From the NCBI GenBank assembly GCA_016204145.1, contig JACQLK010000022.1, positions 1 through 49,247 on the forward strand: a stretch of DNA of 49,247 nt, written 5' to 3'. Origin of the DNA: Candidatus Pacearchaeota archaeon (GTDB lineage Archaea; Nanobdellota; Nanobdellia; Pacearchaeales; GW2011-AR1). The stretch's first letter is position 1, and the number at the start of each line of letters is the position of its first letter. Below are positions 36,401-45,311 of the stretch, piece by piece. A model generated the notes under the pieces. That model was not told where the DNA came from and searched no databases. It saw nothing but the letters and a program-made list of their open reading frames with translations. The translations under genes were made by a program, and so were the position numbers.

Positions 36401-39400
36401 CTTGACTCAAACAGGAGTTACATATCCGACATTTATGACTATGTAAAAGAATATGACGGCAATTGGTCTGAAATAATTCCCGACGGGCATTACGTTCGCG
36501 TCGTCTTTCAAGAAAATCTGACCTCGGGCAACGATATTACAATCGTGCCGAGAAATCTTTCCGGAGATGCGAGAGTTGAGGTTTATGAAAACGGGCAGGA
36601 CGTTTTGCTTTCGGAATTTTATCCTTTGATTGAAGGAGAATTAAATCAAATTCTTCTTACAAATCTTACAGGAACGCAAGATGTATTTGACTTGCGTGTT
36701 TCGGGGAACGATGTTGAATTTGATTACATCGTCGACCCAAACATCACTGTCATTGATACTCAATCCAAAGACGTTGGGATAACTCCGATTAACAGCACCG
36801 CATTTGTAATAGTCTGGAATAATATCTCCTCTGATGTTGCTTCAAACGGTTCATTCTTTAAAATAATGACAACAACAGGAAGCATTGTCCTTGATACTGT
36901 TAAAGTAGACGAAAATAATCCGAGAGTTTCCGTCGCCGCCCTCAATTCAACAACATTTGCCCTTGTTTATGTGAACGCATCAACAGCGGATGAATTAAGA
37001 ACAGTATGGACTACTGACGGAACGAAAGTTTTTGGTCCGACAACAGATGACGGCTCTATAGGGGTTGTTGGTTGGGATGTTTCTGCGACGGCGATAAATG
37101 AAACAGCTTATGTTTCCTGCTATGTTGACATGGGAACAGACGGAGATGGGGACGTTCACATAATAAATTATAATGCCGCATCGTCTGAAATAGGGCTTAA
37201 CGGAGACATTGACGCCAACCAAAATTATGCAAATCTTTTTGATTGCGCGACCATAAATTCAACGGCGTGGGCGGGAGTAACGTATGATGCAGTAGACGCC
37301 GATGTCGGATTGGCGGTTTATAATGACAGGGGAACTGCGATAACTGCGCTTACTCTCATAGATACAAGTGTAGGAACAGGCGGAGCGCAGGTTTCTGTTA
37401 CTGGATTGAATGGCGAGAATTTTGCAATGGTTTGGTTTACAAATCTGAGCACTGCAGACACAAACATAAGCGCAACGGTAAGAACTGCAAACAATGGCGT
37501 TGTAACGGCAAAAACAAGAATTGTAAACATGCCCGGAAATTGGACAAGAATTGATGCTGCAACAGTGGCGAATGACACGGGAGATTATCTTGTTCTCGGC
37601 TGGATTAATTTAACAACAAAAGGTGTTTTGGCTCAAACATTCAAACAAGATTTGACTCCCGCTTCCGGAATAATAACAATTGATACCGCCATGAACAGGG
37701 AATACCCTTTGTTTGACATAATTGGAAAAACAACCACGACATCTTTATGCAATGAGACATTTGCTATTGCCTATACAAATTTCACAAATTCTACTGTTGT
37801 AAAAACATATTGGATGAATGGAAGCATTTGGAATGGAGTTTGTCCTGCCCCCGCGGACAACACAAAACCCGCAATTTCAATTTTTTCTCCCGCAAACTTG
37901 ACAAACACGACGGATAATTTGATTGATATTCTCGCGACATATTCCGACGCCGGCGGGCTTTCTTCCGCGTGGTATAACAATGATACTCATGCCGTGGCAA
38001 ACAAATCTCTTGGAACCGTCGGTTCATTTACAAATATAACAAATCTGACTTGGGGCGAGGGCGGACACAATGTGACGGTTTATGTGAGCGACACTGCGGG
38101 AAATGAAAATTGGACTTCTGTAACATTTGAAGTTGATTCAATAAAGCCCGCGATAGAAATTGTTTCTCCTGCAATAAATAATTCAAACAGTAGCGATACG
38201 GCTCTTGATATTACTTATACTACATCCGATGCGCATCTGTTTAATTTTTGGTATGCAAATGATACGACAACGGGCGCAAACAAATCCCTTGGTGTCTTGG
38301 GAACATCATTTAACATCACGAATATAACTTGGGGCGAAGGAAAACATAATGTTACAATTTACGCAAATGATACTTTTGGAAACGTAAATCAAACAAGAAT
38401 CAGCTTCACGATTGATTCAACAAAACCTCTTGTAACAATAGCAAATCCGACGACAAACAATACAAACACAAGCGACAATCTTCTCGATATAAATTACATA
38501 CCGACGGACACTTTTACGCAAATAGATTCTGCATGGTATACCAACAATTCAGGAAATATAAACAAATCCCTTGGAACACTCGGCTCTTTGACAAATATTT
38601 CAAACATAACTTGGGGCGAAGGAAAACACAACGTTACAATATACACAAATGACACCGCCGGAAACGTGAATTTCACGACGATAAGTTTTACTGTTGACAC
38701 CGTAATCCCTGGAATTTCAATTGATTCCCCAAGCAACCTGACAAATTCAAGCAATCCTGGTCTTGATGTAAATTTCATAGCATCTGATTCCGGTTCCGGG
38801 TTGTTCAATTTTTGGTATGCAAACGACACCTATTCTGTTGCAAACAAATCCCTTGGTGTCTTGGGAACATCATTTAACATCACGAATATAACTTGGGGCG
38901 AAGGAAATCATAATGTAACGATCTGGGCAAATGATTCTGCTGGAAATTACAATTTTGCGTCTGTTACATTTGAAGTTGATTCAATAAAGCCCGCGATAGA
39001 AATTGTTTCTCCGACGGGGAACAACACAAACACAAGCGACACCGCTCTTGATGTTACTTACACGACTTCGGATTTGCATCTTTTCAACTTTTGGTATAAC
39101 AATGATACTCATGCCGCGGCAAACAAATCTCTCGGTGTCTTGGGAACTTCATTCAACATCACAAACATAACATGGGGCGAGGGAAAGCATAATGTCACAA
39201 TTTATTCAAACGACACGTTTGGAAATGTGAATTTCACGACGACAAGTTTCACAATAGATTCAACTCTTCCTTTGATAACAATAACAAATCCCGCAAGCAA
39301 TAACACAAACACAAGCGACAATGGTTTGGATGTAAATTATGTTGCAACCGACACTTTCACGCAAATCAGTTCGGCATGGTATACAAATAATTCTGGGAAC

Positions 39401-41473
39401 ATAAACAAATCTCTCGGTGTTTTGGGTTCTTTGACAAATATTTCAAACATAACATGGGGCGAAGGAAAACACAATGTAACGATTTACACAAACGATTCGG
39501 CAGGAAACGTGAATTTCACGACGATAAGTTTTACAATCGACACAATACAACCAACAATCTCCATCGCATCTCCGTCAAATAATTCAAACAGCAGCGATAC
39601 CGGTTTGGATGTTCTTTACATTCCAACAGACGCGGGAAGCGGTTTGTTTAACTTCTGGTACAACAACGACACTTATACTGCCGCAAATAAAAGTTTAGGT
39701 GTTTTAGGGACTTCATTTAATATCACAAATCTCACATGGGGCGAGGGAAAACATAATGTCACAATCTGGGCAAACGATTCTGCTGGAAATTACAATTTCG
39801 CGTCGATAAGTTTTACGATTGACACTATAAATCCTGATTTAAATATAACTTATCCGATTAACAACTCGGTTGTTTCCGATATTAATGCAGACATAAATTA
39901 CACTCGCTTGGATTCAGGAAGCGGTTTGTTTAATTGTTGGTATTCAAATGACACATATCTTGCAAATACAACGCTTTCAAATTGTGAAAATGTAACCGCG
40001 GTTATATGGGGGGAAGGGGCGCACAACGCCACAATTTGGGCGAATGATTCAAGTGGAAATTTAAACAAGACATCTGTGACTTTTACAATATCCCTAAATA
40101 ATCCCCCTGAGATAAGAAATATTTACAATGACACCGCGACCATAATTGCCGCCGCTTCCGGAATCAGTTCTGGACCTTTGAACACTTCATTGATAGTTAA
40201 CTTTTCTGTTTATGACGCTAACGGCGTTGCAAATATGGATAACTCAACAGCGACGGTAAATTTCTCAAAATCAGGCGAGGCATTGAGACAAAGTCCGACT
40301 TGCGATCAGGTTGAAGTAGGCACAAATGTCGCAAATTACAGTTGCAATGTAACAATGTCTTGGTATGACGGGGCGGGAACCTGGGCGGTTCAGGCGTTTA
40401 TTTCAGATTTGGACAGCAACGACGCTAAAAACAATTCCGCGAATTTCTCTGTTGGCGAGACAACAGGATTTGAATCCGGTTCTTTGACTTTTCCATTCTT
40501 ATCTCCGGGGTTAAAAAATCAAACCTCTGCTGTCGCGTTACGGCTGAACAATACAGGAAACAAGAACATGGCTGCAAACACGACGCAGGTAAACGCGACA
40601 AACCTTCGCGGAGAGATAACCTCTGCATTTGCCATATGGTCCGGAAACATTTCTACAAGTTGGGATTCAACAACGCTTGAGGCGTGCGACACAAGCGGCG
40701 GCGATGGAATAAGGGCAAATAATATGTCTTCCGGCAACTATGTAAATATCACCACTGCTAATTTGACAAAAGGAAATTATTTTGTCAATGACGGAAGCAC
40801 GGGACAGGAGGACTTTTATTTCTGCATAAAAACAGTCGGAGCTGAATTGACTTCGCAGCAATATTCCACTGCAAACGAAGGCGCGTGGACAATAAGAATC
40901 CTTCTCGCATTTGTCGCAATTCCAAGAAAGAGGAAAAAGAAAACTGAAAAAGACAAATTGCTCGAAACAATCTCTCTGCTTGTTGACGAATTCAAGGAAA
41001 AGCACCGATTAAGCAAAGAAGACACTATGAATCTTGTCATAAAAGAAATAAGAAAAAAATATAAAATAAACAGAAGTGAAATTCTTGAACTTTCTGAGGT
41101 TAAGAAAATTTCAATTCCCGCGACAATATTCTCAGAGAAAATGGGAATTTTGGAATCGCTTGTGAAATACATGAAGGAAAATCTTGAAATGAGCTACAAG
41201 GAAATTGCCGAGGAAATCAACAGGGATGAGAGGACAATTTGGACATCTTACAAAAACGCCGTCGAGAAACAAAAAGAAGTCATAGAAGAAACCGAAACAA
41301 ACATAACAATTCCCCTTTCAATTTTCAAAGACAGCAAATCCACAATACTTGAATCAATTGTTGTTTATTTGAAGGAAAACGGAATGAGATATTCGGAAAT
41401 CGGCGAATTGCTCAATCGGGACCAGAGAAACATATGGACTATTTACGACAGAGCCGCAAAGAAAAAAAGATAG
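33473..41473 (+). CDS. Giant (2666 aa) membrane-tethered surface protein: sequon-rich stalk, duplicated beta domains, eight Ig-like repeats, C-terminal tandem HTH-like repeats
   Basis: N-terminal basic coiled region plus TM (YSVFAFLSLVFISIFFLAF); eight 'WGEG.HN.T' repeats; C-terminal 'MSYKEIAEEINRDERTIWTSYKNA' and 'MRYSEIGELLNRDQRNIWTIYDRA'. Confidence 0.88.
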   Translation: MGGTRLAKARIAELKKRIAHAEQKKKEFSDYLRGLKQKYHRGEISYSSFLEHFYQKRNGLNLKEWLLHFDDYIKDCKKEIRKERIKLLGNYSVFAFLSLVFISIFFLAFSNMNIGFTGFAIQEGENISANQSISEEINGEVQNETSPSHQIGQEPLPPSENITANESSISGNFSSGNLTEQNATEINQTQINETQNISAENETIPIQNITNQTTQNIAEQNITQQNVSIVEDATINTTQVTPKIKLGEKVKWKKTISSNEIGNATIILPKNSENITITKIKENKEEDITSSSSITGAVVGGSRENFIFRLLKNIFGRITGRIVDEIARQNVSVEVEIEIDEIQAEYEVEYETPAPYSIEEDIAFGKRVKIFGPDAVHYENVLAFTNISENLNLKNPSKIKIKWIEQNIYINPDSVLDSDENGIYDYVEWNVPSLSEQTFEIIVITKAEHLDENYNFVSDIYEQVKELDGIWSEEIPDAHYVRVTFEKNLTNENDITIYPRITSGNPTIEVYEENGNDLVAEFSSLNENEYNKVFLTNLISESQNVFDLKVVGGTIQIDYIVDPVEVGFFDDFEGTLAKWGTTSWVVTTAQFKNGAQSLQSANGQEGDIITDPFDTSNATSINISFWFRDNNLDAGDIDFYFFNGTSSAYELQTETLETETAEDIWTFKSFTTSNSEFFISNFSVRFNANLGNGENFWVDDFSVNKTTVVVDSTSPDVTINVPQNTTYHVHFDLPFNFNVSLNEAGNALYSLDNGFTNITMNTTDNLNFNATLLDLTEGSYTFQVYANDTAGNANYSESVVFDLVMDNMLVNGTTVAPDGMPTNTTFVIIDESSSNVVYNETNDTHETLIPLNSTYTIEVLPLEIDSVDKVEFNDVNFSEINDTVTSIVKINENETLGNFSTVFSVRPQFETFENGTLFFTAKANALFRCGEWNYTMESCQGNWSLFMNDLIPGEEYNFTFSGTRGYGIINITNATHLDSNRSYISDIYDYVKEYDGNWSEIIPDGHYVRVVFQENLTSGNDITIVPRNLSGDARVEVYENGQDVLLSEFYPLIEGELNQILLTNLTGTQDVFDLRVSGNDVEFDYIVDPNITVIDTQSKDVGITPINSTAFVIVWNNISSDVASNGSFFKIMTTTGSIVLDTVKVDENNPRVSVAALNSTTFALVYVNASTADELRTVWTTDGTKVFGPTTDDGSIGVVGWDVSATAINETAYVSCYVDMGTDGDGDVHIINYNAASSEIGLNGDIDANQNYANLFDCATINSTAWAGVTYDAVDADVGLAVYNDRGTAITALTLIDTSVGTGGAQVSVTGLNGENFAMVWFTNLSTADTNISATVRTANNGVVTAKTRIVNMPGNWTRIDAATVANDTGDYLVLGWINLTTKGVLAQTFKQDLTPASGIITIDTAMNREYPLFDIIGKTTTTSLCNETFAIAYTNFTNSTVVKTYWMNGSIWNGVCPAPADNTKPAISIFSPANLTNTTDNLIDILATYSDAGGLSSAWYNNDTHAVANKSLGTVGSFTNITNLTWGEGGHNVTVYVSDTAGNENWTSVTFEVDSIKPAIEIVSPAINNSNSSDTALDITYTTSDAHLFNFWYANDTTTGANKSLGVLGTSFNITNITWGEGKHNVTIYANDTFGNVNQTRISFTIDSTKPLVTIANPTTNNTNTSDNLLDINYIPTDTFTQIDSAWYTNNSGNINKSLGTLGSLTNISNITWGEGKHNVTIYTNDTAGNVNFTTISFTVDTVIPGISIDSPSNLTNSSNPGLDVNFIASDSGSGLFNFWYANDTYSVANKSLGVLGTSFNITNITWGEGNHNVTIWANDSAGNYNFASVTFEVDSIKPAIEIVSPTGNNTNTSDTALDVTYTTSDLHLFNFWYNNDTHAAANKSLGVLGTSFNITNITWGEGKHNVTIYSNDTFGNVNFTTTSFTIDSTLPLITITNPASNNTNTSDNGLDVNYVATDTFTQISSAWYTNNSGNINKSLGVLGSLTNISNITWGEGKHNVTIYTNDSAGNVNFTTISFTIDTIQPTISIASPSNNSNSSDTGLDVLYIPTDAGSGLFNFWYNNDTYTAANKSLGVLGTSFNITNLTWGEGKHNVTIWANDSAGNYNFASISFTIDTINPDLNITYPINNSVVSDINADINYTRLDSGSGLFNCWYSNDTYLANTTLSNCENVTAVIWGEGAHNATIWANDSSGNLNKTSVTFTISLNNPPEIRNIYNDTATIIAAASGISSGPLNTSLIVNFSVYDANGVANMDNSTATVNFSKSGEALRQSPTCDQVEVGTNVANYSCNVTMSWYDGAGTWAVQAFISDLDSNDAKNNSANFSVGETTGFESGSLTFPFLSPGLKNQTSAVALRLNNTGNKNMAANTTQVNATNLRGEITSAFAIWSGNISTSWDSTTLEACDTSGGDGIRANNMSSGNYVNITTANLTKGNYFVNDGSTGQEDFYFCIKTVGAELTSQQYSTANEGAWTIRILLAFVAIPRKRKKKTEKDKLLETISLLVDEFKEKHRLSKEDTMNLVIKEIRKKYKINRSEILELSEVKKISIPATIFSEKMGILESLVKYMKENLEMSYKEIAEEINRDERTIWTSYKNAVEKQKEVIEETETNITIPLSIFKDSKSTILESIVVYLKENGMRYSEIGELLNRDQRNIWTIYDRAAKKKR
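37859..40100 (+). repeat. Eight tandem Ig-like coding repeats, with a duplicated three-repeat super-unit (843-nt period)
   Basis: Repeats 2-4 and 5-7 share an order (HLFNFWY / FTQI.SAWYTNNSGN / GSGLFNFWY...GNYNFAS). 'acatttgaagttgattcaataaagcccgcgatagaaattgtttctcc' at 38123 and, with one mismatch or none, at 38966. Confidence 0.9.
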
Positions 41474-41621
41474 CTTGCTCGAGGGCGAAGAAAAAATCTA
41501 CCGCGAATAGATGATAAAATTTAACAATAGTTAATTCATTCCAAATTACCCCCCAATTGAAAAGAATAATGTTTAAAAAGAAAAAAAAATTAGTGTAAAT
41601 CAAGCGAGGTTGAAGTATTAA

Positions 41622-42674
41622 ATGCATAAAATTAGGGGGGATAGAAAAATTTTTCTTTTGGCAATTTTGATAATCATGTCACTTTTAATTCCTTTTTCTT
41701 CCGCGGGATTTATTGACGATGCATGGGGAAAAATTACTGGAAAAGCGGCGCAATCGGTGAGTGTTAATATTACCATCGGCGTGCCTGAAATTCGAAATGT
41801 TTACAACAGCACTGCGACAATAATCGCCGCAGGCACAGGATTGAGTTCCGGTCCTGTAAATACTTCTTTAATAATTAATTTTTCTGTATATCTTGGCACA
41901 GGGGTGGCAAACATGGACAATGCGACAGCAACAATAAATTTTTCAAAAGCATCAGAAACATTGAGACAAAGTCCGACTTGCGATCAGGTTGAAGTGGGAA
42001 CAAATGTCGCAAATTACAGTTGCAATGTGACGATGTCTTGGTATGACGGGGCGGGAACATGGGCTATTCAGGCATTTATTTCAGATACCGGCGGAAACTC
42101 AGGAAAAAACAATTCCGCGAATTTCTCTGTTGGCGAGACAACAGGATTTCAAATGGGCGCATTAGGATGGGTTTCATTGTCTCCGGGCAGCACCAATCAA
42201 ACAGCCAGCGCCGCTTTGCGGCTGAACAATACGGGAAACAAAAACATGTCTGCAAACACGACGCAGGTAAACGCGACAAATCTTCGGGGAGAGACAGCGG
42301 CAAATAGATGGATTTCTGCAGGAAATATTTCGGTAAGCTGGGATGCAACAACGCTTGAGGCGTGCGACACAAGCGGAGGCAATGGAATTGCGGCAAACAA
42401 CATGAGCAACGGCACTTTTATAAACATAACAACAGCGAATCTGACAAAAGGACACTATCCTACAAATGATGGAAGCACGGGACAGGAAGATTTTTACTTT
42501 TGCATTAAAACAATCGGAAGCGAATTGACCTCGCAGTCATATTCGACGGCGGCGTACGGGCCTTGGATGGTTCAGATACTTCTAACGCCTTTGGTTTTAT
42601 TAAACATAAGAAGAAAAAATAAAAAGAATTATCGGAAATTAAATATGAATAGAGTTAAAAACTTTATCCACTAA
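41622..42674 (+). CDS. Exported paralog of the distal module of the giant surface protein, lacking HTH repeats
   Basis: Signal peptide. 'PEIRNVYNSTATIIAAGTGLSSGP.NTSLIINFSVY...LRQSPTCDQVEVGTNVANYSCNVTMSWYDGAGTWAIQAFISD' is highly similar to 40111..40900 of the upstream gene. Confidence 0.88.
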   Translation: MHKIRGDRKIFLLAILIIMSLLIPFSSAGFIDDAWGKITGKAAQSVSVNITIGVPEIRNVYNSTATIIAAGTGLSSGPVNTSLIINFSVYLGTGVANMDNATATINFSKASETLRQSPTCDQVEVGTNVANYSCNVTMSWYDGAGTWAIQAFISDTGGNSGKNNSANFSVGETTGFQMGALGWVSLSPGSTNQTASAALRLNNTGNKNMSANTTQVNATNLRGETAANRWISAGNISVSWDATTLEACDTSGGNGIAANNMSNGTFINITTANLTKGHYPTNDGSTGQEDFYFCIKTIGSELTSQSYSTAAYGPWMVQILLTPLVLLNIRRKNKKNYRKLNMNRVKNFIH

Positions 42675-42682
42675 ACGTCAAA

Positions 42683-43249
42683 ATGAAAAAAATATGCCAT
42701 AAAAAGGTTTTTATATTTTTAGCAACATTGATTTTGTTTAGCAGCAGCGTTCTTGCTTTTGCAGTATCTTCACAATATTATGAAGGCAATCCGTTGTATC
42801 TTCAACCGGGCGAGACCAGAGATGTAAAAATAATGCTTCAAAATCATGCCGGAACAGAAGATGTAAGCATAAAAACAGAAATTAGCGAGGGCAAAGAGAT
42901 TGTTGAATTGAAAGATTCTAATGATATTTTTTTGGTTCCACAAGGAGGAAAGACAGACGTGTACTTTAAAATCAGCGCTCCTTTTAATGCCAAGAAAGGA
43001 GATGTTTTCCCAGTTACTCTGATGTTTGCATCCTCTACTGTCGGGGGAGAAGATCCGATAGGGCTCAGCGGCAGCATTGGAAAGGGATTTAACGTTGTAA
43101 TCGGAGAGCCGTCTGATTTTGAGGCAAAAGAAGCCAAATTTTCGCCAAAAGTTATATACGGATTAATAGGAGTTGTTTTGGTGGTTATCGCATTCTTAAT
43201 CGCAAGAAAAAAGTTTTCAAAGAAAAATAAGAAAACCAACAAATTTTAA
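42683..43249 (+). CDS. Exported membrane-anchored protein with Ig-like/NEW3-like beta domain
   Basis: Signal peptide, 'YLQPGETRDVKIMLQNHAGTEDVSIK', C-terminal TM (VIYGLIGVVLVVIAFLIARKKF). Confidence 0.75.
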   Translation: MKKICHKKVFIFLATLILFSSSVLAFAVSSQYYEGNPLYLQPGETRDVKIMLQNHAGTEDVSIKTEISEGKEIVELKDSNDIFLVPQGGKTDVYFKISAPFNAKKGDVFPVTLMFASSTVGGEDPIGLSGSIGKGFNVVIGEPSDFEAKEAKFSPKVIYGLIGVVLVVIAFLIARKKFSKKNKKTNKF

Positions 43250-43272
43250 TATACCCTTTCTTATTTTAATAA

Positions 43273-44982
43273 ATGAAAAAAGAGGTTTTATTTGTTCTTT
43301 TAGCCGCAATAGTATTCTTAACAATAATTTATCAAACGAAGGCCGAAAATAATGTTATAACCGGAGAATCGGTTACGGGAGATGTTACAAATATTCTTGT
43401 TTTGAACATAACCGTCTCGGGACCGCCAGGATTGACTCTTCTGTCCCCAAAAAATCATACTTATTTCTCAAGCCAAAATTTGGTTTTGAATTTTTCAGTA
43501 AGCGACGAAGAATGGATAAAATATAGCATTGATTCCGCCGCCAATGTGACAATAACGGGAAACATAAAATTCAATACAAGCGAAGGAAGCCACAGCTTGT
43601 TTCTTTATGCGAACAACAGCAACGGACTTACAATAGAAAACGTGACATTTTTTGTAAACTCAAATCAAATTAAAATTAATTATACGAAATATTCCAATTC
43701 TTACAAGGGAGAATCTACCGATTTTAATGCTTCGTCTTATTCAGAGATACAAAACATATCGGGAATAATTTTAGAGCATACAAGTTTTGGGAAAATTTTG
43801 TTCAACGAAATTATTAATGTAACTGACGATGCGGATTTCAGCGATAACACGGTTGATTTGGACAATTATATTAATATTTCTTTAAATAGAACTTATGTGA
43901 ATTCAACCGCACTGCCGAATTTCAACAAATCAGCGACGCTGACTTTGCATAATTTGACTTTCACAAATCCGAGGGTTTTGCGCGACGGTTCTGTTTGTTC
44001 TTCAACAATTTGCACAGAGCAGAGTTATTCCGGAGGAACTTTTGTTTTTAATGTCACGGGATTCAGCGTTTACAGCGCGGAAGAAACGCCTTCCGAAGAT
44101 ACACCTTCAGGAACAATCTCTCCGGGAGGAGGCGGCTCTTCGGGAGGATCTTCAGGCAGCAGCAGCGGAGTCCTATCAAAAATCCTTCCGACAAAAAGGG
44201 GAATTGAAATAAGCGAAGAAGATGTAAAAGTAAAATTAAGGCCGGGGCAGGTCGTGACAAAAAAAATCACAATAACAAACAACGATTACAAAAAATTAAG
44301 CGTTAACATTGAAAATCCGCGACTGAAGGATTTTATCATAATCAAAGAGCCGGCTTTTGGTTTGGTTCCGGGAGAGTCAAAAGAAATTCTAATGGACATA
44401 ATTGCGAGAGAAGACGCAAAGCCGGATTTGTATCTTGGATATTTGCTTGTGAAGACGGAATTTGAAGAAAAGCAAATCCCTGTCGCAATTGAGGTCGAAT
44501 CCTTAAAATCATTGCTTGATGCAAGAGCGGAAATATTAAAAGAATACAAAGAGATTCTTCCGGGAGAAGAAATTCTGGCAGAAGTGAAATTGTTCAATCT
44601 CGGATATACCGGAAGAGTTGACGTCTCCATGGAATACATAATAAAAGATTATGACGGAAATGAAATCAGCATCAAGCACGAAATTCTTGCAATAGAAACG
44701 CAGACAAATTTTATCCGGGAAATAAGCATTCCTAAAAATGCAAAATACGGAGAATATGTCCTTTATGTCCGCGCGACTTACAACGGCGAAATCGCCAGCG
44801 CTTCCGATGGATTTGAAGTCGTGCAATACAAGGTCACGAACAAAGAAAAGATATTTATAGCCGCGATTATTGTTTTAACAATATTATTGGCTTTGTTTGC
44901 ATATTACGAAATAAGGGAAAAAACAAATTCCGTAATGAGCATAAGAAAAAAAGTCGGCGTAAAAGAGATGATAAAAAAATAA
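43273..44982 (+). CDS. Exported membrane-anchored multi-beta-domain surface protein
   Basis: Signal peptide, sequon-rich region, Gly/Ser linker 'SPGGGGSSGGSSGSSSG', Ig-like domains, C-terminal TM plus basic tail. Confidence 0.8.
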   Translation: MKKEVLFVLLAAIVFLTIIYQTKAENNVITGESVTGDVTNILVLNITVSGPPGLTLLSPKNHTYFSSQNLVLNFSVSDEEWIKYSIDSAANVTITGNIKFNTSEGSHSLFLYANNSNGLTIENVTFFVNSNQIKINYTKYSNSYKGESTDFNASSYSEIQNISGIILEHTSFGKILFNEIINVTDDADFSDNTVDLDNYINISLNRTYVNSTALPNFNKSATLTLHNLTFTNPRVLRDGSVCSSTICTEQSYSGGTFVFNVTGFSVYSAEETPSEDTPSGTISPGGGGSSGGSSGSSSGVLSKILPTKRGIEISEEDVKVKLRPGQVVTKKITITNNDYKKLSVNIENPRLKDFIIIKEPAFGLVPGESKEILMDIIAREDAKPDLYLGYLLVKTEFEEKQIPVAIEVESLKSLLDARAEILKEYKEILPGEEILAEVKLFNLGYTGRVDVSMEYIIKDYDGNEISIKHEILAIETQTNFIREISIPKNAKYGEYVLYVRATYNGEIASASDGFEVVQYKVTNKEKIFIAAIIVLTILLALFAYYEIREKTNSVMSIRKKVGVKEMIKK

Positions 44983-44983
44983 A

Positions 44984-45307
44984 ATGGCGTTCACTTATTT
45001 TGAAATCGGGATAAGTTTGATAATATTGCTATTTCATTTTTTCATTTTATACGCTTTGCTTAAACTAAAAATAAGCTTGATTGAGGATTTTTCAGAGGCG
45101 ATAGTTTATTTCAGGGTTTCGGTGTTTGTTTTAATTGCGCTTAGAATTCAGGCAATCTTCAGCAGGGCGGGACTTTTGAATATGCTTTATCTTCAGGATA
45201 TTTTAGCGCTTGTTTTGGCGATATTTTTGTTTTTGGCTTTTCACAGTTTTTACAAGTCAGTAGTTCTTGTTTCAGGAAAAAAAAGAAAGAAAGGCAGGTT
45301 AATCTGA
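44984..45307 (+). CDS. Three-TM membrane protein, paralog of the next gene
   Basis: 107-aa hydrophobic ORF, 2 nt after the previous CDS; similar TM layout to 45312..45845. Confidence 0.7.
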   Translation: MAFTYFEIGISLIILLFHFFILYALLKLKISLIEDFSEAIVYFRVSVFVLIALRIQAIFSRAGLLNMLYLQDILALVLAIFLFLAFHSFYKSVVLVSGKKRKKGRLI

Positions 45308-45311
45308 GACA

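Noticed and set aside
37859-40100. Regular repeats resembling a CRISPR or satellite array
   Set aside because: Period is about 280 nt, in frame and encodes Ig-like domains; no short direct-repeat/spacer pattern exists.
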